DNA from: Acidimicrobiales bacterium
Lineage (GTDB): Bacteria > Actinomycetota > Acidimicrobiia > Acidimicrobiales > Poriferisodalaceae
NCBI GenBank assembly: GCA_020439485.1
Contig: JAGQSP010000440.1
Location: 1 to 9,424, forward strand
Reading direction: 5' to 3'
DNA: 9,424 nt
The translations under genes were made by a program, and so were the position numbers. The first letter of the stretch is position 1. Each line of letters begins with the position of its first letter. The notes beneath the pieces were generated by a model that saw only the letters and a program-made list of their open reading frames with translations, was not told the DNA's origin and searched no databases. Below are positions 6,170 to 9,424 of the stretch, piece after piece.

Positions 6170-7430
6170 ACCTGCGCTCGAAGACGTGGACGACCGCCGT
6201 CTGTCCGGTGCCACCCACGTTGTGGGTGAGGGCCAGGTCGACGTCCCTATCGACCTGACGTTCGCCTGCCTGCCCCCGCATCTGTTTGAACACCTCGACC
6301 GCCTGGCCGGCACCCGACGCACCCACGGGGTGGCCCTTCGACTTGAGCCCGCCCGAGGTGTTGACGGGTTTGGGGCCGCCGCGCCCGGTGAGGCCCTCGG
6401 TAGCCGCCCGATGACCGTGTCCGGGCTCGAAGAAGCCCAGATCCTCGGTGGCGATCACCTCGGCGATGGTGAAGCAGTCATGGACCTCGGCGATCTTGAT
6501 GTCGCTCGCTTCGACCCCGGCCATCTCGTAGGCATCGGCGGCAGCGCGCCTTGCGGCTCCGACACTGGTCAGGCTGGCCCGGTCGTGCAGCGCGGTGTCC
6601 GATGCCTGCCCCGACCCGATGATCGTGATGGGCGAATCGGTGTAGTTGTGGGCGATGTCCTCGGCCACCAGCAGCAGCGCGGTGGCGCCATCGGTCACCG
6701 GCGAGCAGTCGAACAGCCGCAGGGGCCAGGCGATCATGGGGTTGGCTGCGTCGTCTGAGAGGAACTCGAACTCGTCCGCCCACTCGGGAACAGGCCGACC
6801 CTTGGCTTCGGCGCTGGCCCGCTTGCCGTCCATCACCTGGGCGATGGTGCTGTTGAACTGGGCCTTGGGGTTGAGGGCGCCGTTGTGGTGGTTCTTCACC
6901 GCAACGTGCATCAGGGCGTTTGGCGAAGCCCCGTGTTCGTGCATGTAAGCGCTGGCCATCGCGGCATAGAACCCGGGGAACGTGAAGCCGGCGGGTATTT
7001 CGTACAGCGTGTCGCCTGCCGTGGCCAGAGTGTCGGTGACCTCGGCAATCGGCAGGTTCGACATCTTCTCGATGCCGCCCACCAGCACGGCATCTGCGGC
7101 CCCGGAAGCGATAGCCAATATCCCCTGGCGCAGGGCCACGCCCGAACTGGCGCAGGCGTCCTCGATTCGGGTCGCCGGGCGCGGTGTCAGACCCACCCAG
7201 TCGGCCATGATCGGCGCTGTGTGGCCCTGGTGTTCGAACAACTCGCTGCTGTAGTTGCCGATGTACAGCGCCTCGATGTCTTCGGGGTCGAGGCCCTTGT
7301 CGACCGACGCCCTCATGTCGGTGAAGGCATCGACGAACAGATCTCTTGTGGTCTTGTCGCGAAAGGCGCCGAACTGGCTCATCCCAGCCCCAACCAGGGC
7401 GACGCCACGACCGAGCTTGCGCTTCGTCAT
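6168..7430 (-). CDS. SCP-x/lipid-transfer-type thiolase
   Basis: A 420-residue thiolase-fold enzyme acting on acyl-CoA esters in the cytoplasm. The nucleophilic cysteine sits in EDACASSG (C93), EVHDCF (H317) is the motif of the SCP-x/lipid-transfer branch, and GGLKSKGHPVGASG (360-373, H367) is the C-terminal histidine motif. NVGGTGQT (404-411) replaces the CxGGG cysteine motif of degradative thiolases, as is usual in this branch. The following DUF35 gene is its expected partner. Members carry out thiolytic or retro-aldol cleavage of side chains, or acetoacetyl-CoA condensation; the sequence does not decide between them. It is the first gene of a three-gene operon. TAGGGT lies 6 nt before the ATG, so the message is probably leaderless. 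The gene lies next to a large composite inverted repeat. Confidence 0.9.
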   Translation of the reverse strand: MTKRKLGRGVALVGAGMSQFGAFRDKTTRDLFVDAFTDMRASVDKGLDPEDIEALYIGNYSSELFEHQGHTAPIMADWVGLTPRPATRIEDACASSGVALRQGILAIASGAADAVLVGGIEKMSNLPIAEVTDTLATAGDTLYEIPAGFTFPGFYAAMASAYMHEHGASPNALMHVAVKNHHNGALNPKAQFNSTIAQVMDGKRASAEAKGRPVPEWADEFEFLSDDAANPMIAWPLRLFDCSPVTDGATALLLVAEDIAHNYTDSPITIIGSGQASDTALHDRASLTSVGAARRAAADAYEMAGVEASDIKIAEVHDCFTIAEVIATEDLGFFEPGHGHRAATEGLTGRGGPKPVNTSGGLKSKGHPVGASGAGQAVEVFKQMRGQAGERQVDRDVDLALTHNVGGTGQTAVVHVFERR

Positions 7431-7436
7431 GCCAGA

Positions 7437-7442
7437 ACCCTA
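7437..7442 (-). promoter_or_regulatory. putative -10 box (leaderless) of the thiolase operon
   Basis: TAGGGT on the minus strand, then TCTGGC (6 nt), then the ATG at 7430. It lies 2 bp from the end of the composite inverted repeat, so any -35 contact would fall within that element. No clear -35 is visible there. Confidence 0.45.
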
Positions 7443-7444
7443 GT

Positions 7445-7621
7445 TGACCCACCCCGCCCCGCCCCCTCCGAAGTGTCTGTCCCTGGCGCCCCTATCGGGG
7501 CGCCGGGACGACACACTTCGCACGCCCAGGTCTGCTGGCACGCGGTGGCCGGCGAGGTGTGCCCGCGCAGCGCCCCCATGGGGGCGCTGCGGACAGACAC
7601 TTGCGGGAGAGGGGTGGGTCA
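7445..7621. repeat. 177-bp composite inverted repeat with two GC-rich hairpins
   Basis: The ends match exactly as inverted copies: TGACCCACCCC (7445-7455) with 7611-7621, and AAGTGTCTGTCC (7471-7482) with 7591-7602. Inside are two hairpins. The first, 7471-7518, pairs AAGTGT, GTCCC and GGCGCCCC with their complements around a TATC loop. The second is centred on a perfect 26-bp palindrome at 7566-7591, and its inner arm carries the diverged copy AGGTGTGCCC (7555-7564). It fills the whole gap between the P-loop gene and the thiolase promoter, and its right end contains the P-loop gene's stop codon. It could act as a terminator or be a small palindromic or MITE-like element. I see no target duplication and no transposase. 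Confidence 0.65.
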
Positions 7622-8242
7622 GTCGGGGGTGGTGTCCCAGAGGGTTGGGGCCCAGGTGATCGGCGATGCCGGTTCGGGGCGAGCCTCGGTGGGGCCGCAG
7701 AGCCTCTCCACCAAGGATGCCCAGTCGAAGTCCTCGGTGATTTCCGACGCCCACAGTTCCAGGAGGCGGTCGGGTTCGAGGTACTGGGGAATTATCAGAT
7801 CGAGGATCTTCTCGATCTCGTTGCGGAACTTCTCGTTCGTGCTGCGAACACCGTCAGCCCGCAGCCCGATGTCGGGCTTGATGCGCACACACAGGTCATA
7901 GGTCTGCGACCACCTGCGCACCAGCGGCTTGACGTCGAAGGGGTCTTCTCCACCGGTGGCGCGCAGAAAGTAGGCGAAGTTGTCGACCACCGCTCGGTCC
8001 AGCACCAGAACCTCCGACCGGCTGCGCAGCTCGAGTTCCTGTTGGATCTGGCTGACGATCACCCACAGCTGGGCTTCGGGAGTTGCACCCTCGTTCAGGC
8101 CAAGGGGGCTGAACCGAACGACCTCGCGACCCACCTCGACGCTACGGCCGCTGCGCCCGACGGCGCCTGCGAACGAATGCACTGCGTTGGTCTTGCGCAC
8201 CGAGTGCGAGCCGATGAAGGCGATCTTGCGGGCGGGCTGCAC
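7619..8242 (-). CDS. NadR-like/AAA_28 P-loop protein with altered Walker A
   Basis: A 207-residue cytoplasmic protein that resembles the AAA_28/thymidylate-kinase-like P-loop group. RKIAFIGSHSVRKT (6-18) stands where the family has GTHSxGK(T/S), but the glycine before the lysine is arginine (R16). The lysine and threonine are kept, so nucleotide binding is possible but unproven. LVLDRAVVDNFAYFL (79-93) matches the DRxxxDxxAY block of the group. The last 25 residues are proline-rich and look disordered. I use the GTG at 8242: TAGGTT lies 7 nt upstream, and the P-loop then begins at the usual distance from the N-terminus. A TTG at 8308 gives 22 more residues, but it lies inside a perfect hairpin and has no ribosome-binding site. 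No clear partner gene; role unknown (kinase-like or regulatory). Confidence 0.75.
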   Translation of the reverse strand: MQPARKIAFIGSHSVRKTNAVHSFAGAVGRSGRSVEVGREVVRFSPLGLNEGATPEAQLWVIVSQIQQELELRSRSEVLVLDRAVVDNFAYFLRATGGEDPFDVKPLVRRWSQTYDLCVRIKPDIGLRADGVRSTNEKFRNEIEKILDLIIPQYLEPDRLLELWASEITEDFDWASLVERLCGPTEARPEPASPITWAPTLWDTTPD

Positions 8243-8249
8243 GGCCGAG

Positions 8250-8255
8250 AACCTA
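8250..8255 (-). promoter_or_regulatory. putative -10 box (leaderless) of the P-loop gene
   Basis: TAGGTT on the minus strand followed by CTCGGCC (7 nt) and the GTG at 8242. The corresponding -35 position (about 8273-8278) falls at the base of the inverted repeat at 8275-8310. Confidence 0.45.
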
Positions 8256-8274
8256 GCGCGCTCTGCCCGGACGC

Positions 8275-8310
8275 GATTGAGGGTGCCGAGCGAACCCGAC
8301 ACCCTCAATC
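8275..8310. terminator. perfect 11-bp inverted repeat upstream of the P-loop gene
   Basis: GATTGAGGGTG (8275-8285) pairs exactly with CACCCTCAATC (8300-8310) around a 14-nt loop. One mismatch further in, two more pairs can form. It is downstream of the PolX gene and just upstream of the P-loop gene's -10. It could therefore be a terminator of the former or an operator overlapping the -35 of the latter. It has no T-run. Confidence 0.45.
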
Positions 8311-8328
8311 ATCTGCCAGAAGGCAGAT
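8311..8328. repeat. 7-bp hairpin abutting the larger inverted repeat
   Basis: ATCTGCC-AGAA-GGCAGAT: perfect 7-bp arms with a tetraloop, directly next to the inverted repeat at 8275-8310 with no spacer. The two hairpins in tandem resemble a double terminator after the PolX gene, or a structured regulatory element. Confidence 0.4.
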
Positions 8329-8367
8329 ACCCACCCACGGCCTGAAATCCCCGCGCTGATCGTCGTC

Positions 8368-8387
8368 CAGGGTTCACACCCACCCTG
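8368..8387 (-). terminator. weak hairpin after the PolX gene
   Basis: CAGGGT and ACCCTG around an 8-nt loop, beginning 49 nt past the PolX stop codon. It is a 6-bp stem with no T-run, and the first of three hairpins in the 193-bp gap. Confidence 0.25.
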
Positions 8388-8435
8388 AGTGGTCACACAG
8401 ACCCTAGTTCGACGCTCTGCGCGACTGCAAGAGGT

Positions 8436-9424
8436 TCAACGATCGTTGCGATGTGAGGAAACCCAGTCGAGCAGCGTCGCCTTGTCCCACGTATTGATGA
8501 CGAGCTCCTTGGGTGCCCAACCGCGCTGAGCGGTGAGAACGCCGTATTCCATACGCCCCAGTTCGCTGACGTGGTGCGAGTCGGTGTTGATCACCAACTT
8601 CACTCCCCTGTCGACCGCCTTGCGCACGACGTCGGAAGCGGCGTCGAGTCGCTGAAGCGCACCGTTGATCTCCAGCGCGACATCGAAATGGTGGAGAGCT
8701 TCCAGCACCACGTCGACATCGAACTCGATGCCCGGTCGCCTGCCTATGTAACGCCCGCTCAGGTGACCGATCGAGTCGACGGTGGGGTCGCTGATGGCCG
8801 CGATCAGCCGCTTGGTCTGCTCGACGGGGCTCTGGTCGTAGTGGCTGTGCACCGATGCCACGGTGTAGTCGAACAGGGCCCTGAAGTCGTCGTCGTAGTC
8901 GAGGCCGCCCTTGGCGCCGATGTTCAGCTCGCACCCCCACATGATGGTCATGTCGGGATAGTCGGCCTGCACGCGCTCGATGTGTTCGCGGTGCTCGAGC
9001 ATCTGTTCGGCAGTCGATCCGTTGATTGCCAGGTCGACGCCGTGGTCTGTGATGGCGAGGTAGTCGTAGCCCGAGTCGGCTGCGACCTTGACCATGTCCT
9101 CCACCGAGCTGCGGCCATCGCCTGACCGGGCGGTGTGATAGTGCAGGTCGCCGATGATGTGGCCGCGCTCGACCAGCTCTGGCAGACCCGGACCACCGTC
9201 TGCGGCGGCGTCGACTTCGCCCGTCGACTCGCGCATCGGCGGCGGCACGTAGTCCATGTCGAGGGCCCGATAGATGTCGCGCTCGGTGACCCGGGCCACG
9301 ATCGGCCTGTCGGCGCCGTCGTCGGGGGTTGGACCGAACAGCCCGTATTCGTTCAGCAACAGGCCCCGGTCGATCGCACGCTGGCGCAACACGATGTTGT
9401 GGGCCTTCGAGCCGGTGAAATACA
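8436..9424 (-). CDS. polX: PolX-type DNA polymerase/PHP phosphoesterase, 5' part cut off
   Basis: The last 328 residues of a family X DNA polymerase fused to a PHP domain, a repair enzyme that combines gap-filling polymerase with 3'-5' exonuclease and 3'-end processing. The visible part begins YFTGSKAHNI, the TGS/fingers-palm motif of PolX, then LLLNEYGLFG. The PHP domain occupies about visible residues 90-315, with motifs in order: GDLHYHT (H94, H96), ITDH (D126, H127), GCELNI (E165), ASVHSH (H192, H194), IGHLSGR (H220), EING and INTDSHH (D281, H283). All metal-site motifs appear intact, so the nuclease should be active. The reading frame runs unbroken through the right edge, with about 245 residues (N-terminal HhH and catalytic aspartates) expected beyond it by comparison with a typical length near 570. 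The GTG at 9392 is internal, not the start. Confidence 0.93.
   Translation of the reverse strand, partial: YFTGSKAHNIVLRQRAIDRGLLLNEYGLFGPTPDDGADRPIVARVTERDIYRALDMDYVPPPMRESTGEVDAAADGGPGLPELVERGHIIGDLHYHTARSGDGRSSVEDMVKVAADSGYDYLAITDHGVDLAINGSTAEQMLEHREHIERVQADYPDMTIMWGCELNIGAKGGLDYDDDFRALFDYTVASVHSHYDQSPVEQTKRLIAAISDPTVDSIGHLSGRYIGRRPGIEFDVDVVLEALHHFDVALEINGALQRLDAASDVVRKAVDRGVKLVINTDSHHVSELGRMEYGVLTAQRGWAPKELVINTWDKATLLDWVSSHRNDR

Noticed and set aside
5747..6322. 192-codon upstream extension of the guanine deaminase frame
   Set aside because: It lies inside the DUF35 and thiolase genes in another frame and encodes no recognisable sequence. The GTGA overlap gives a natural start at 5746 and the usual family length.
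6478..7452. 324-codon minus-strand frame overlapping the thiolase
   Set aside because: Arginine- and glycine-rich translation without motifs; the thiolase frame has all the family motifs.
6885..7901. 338-codon plus-strand frame spanning the thiolase end, the hairpin element and part of the P-loop gene
   Set aside because: It crosses a palindromic intergenic region and two opposite-strand genes with clear homology features. It has no domain and no ribosome-binding site.
8243..8308. TTG start giving a longer P-loop protein
   Set aside because: The TTG sits in the stem of a perfect 11-bp inverted repeat and has no Shine-Dalgarno site, and the extra 22 residues precede the usual family N-terminus. 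A GTG with a -10 box 7 nt away fits better.
1..9424. Possible defence, phage, secretion or CRISPR system
   Set aside because: No nuclease/toxin pair, transposase, integrase, spaced direct repeats or phage proteins are visible. The one PHP domain belongs to a standard PolX, and the P-loop protein has no partner gene.

Overview
This GC-rich window has strong third-codon-position G/C. It carries a mix of genes best explained by a high-GC Gram-positive (Actinomycetota) chromosome. The clues are an LPXTG-anchored surface protein, a Staphylococcus-type class I fructose-bisphosphate aldolase, GTG starts, and several genes with a TAnnnT -10 box only 6-7 nt before the start codon, the layout of leaderless actinobacterial transcripts. 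A member of Acidimicrobiia or a relative would fit, but that placement is inference. I see no rRNA, tRNA, CRISPR array, transposase or phage gene.

Layout from left to right. An MFS transporter (minus) and a class I aldolase (plus) diverge from a short shared control region with two putative leaderless promoters and a perfect 10-bp palindrome between them. The aldolase converges on a secreted, sortase-anchored surface protein (minus; signal peptide, SdrD-B-like domain, DUF11-like domain, LPATG, membrane anchor). The two stop codons are 8 bp apart and both lie inside one 18-bp dyad that could terminate both genes. A 224-bp gap with three dyads follows, including a 78-bp long inverted repeat.

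Next comes a compact three-gene minus-strand operon, in transcription order: a SCP-x/lipid-transfer-type thiolase, its usual partner (a DUF35 rubredoxin-like Zn-ribbon/OB-fold protein), and a guanine deaminase-type amidohydrolase. The last two overlap by 4 bp (GTGA). Upstream of the operon is a 177-bp composite inverted repeat made of two GC-rich hairpins. Its far end supplies the stop codon of the next gene, a small NadR-like/AAA_28 P-loop protein whose Walker A glycine is replaced by arginine. A 193-bp gap with three hairpins separates this from the 3' part of a PolX-type DNA polymerase with an intact-looking PHP phosphoesterase domain, cut by the right edge.

Most of the coding content is ordinary metabolism, transport and repair. 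I did not find a convincing new multi-gene system. The more interesting material is non-coding (composite inverted repeats, dyads on stop codons, the leaderless promoter pattern) plus the altered P-loop protein and the unusual guanine deaminase/thiolase linkage.
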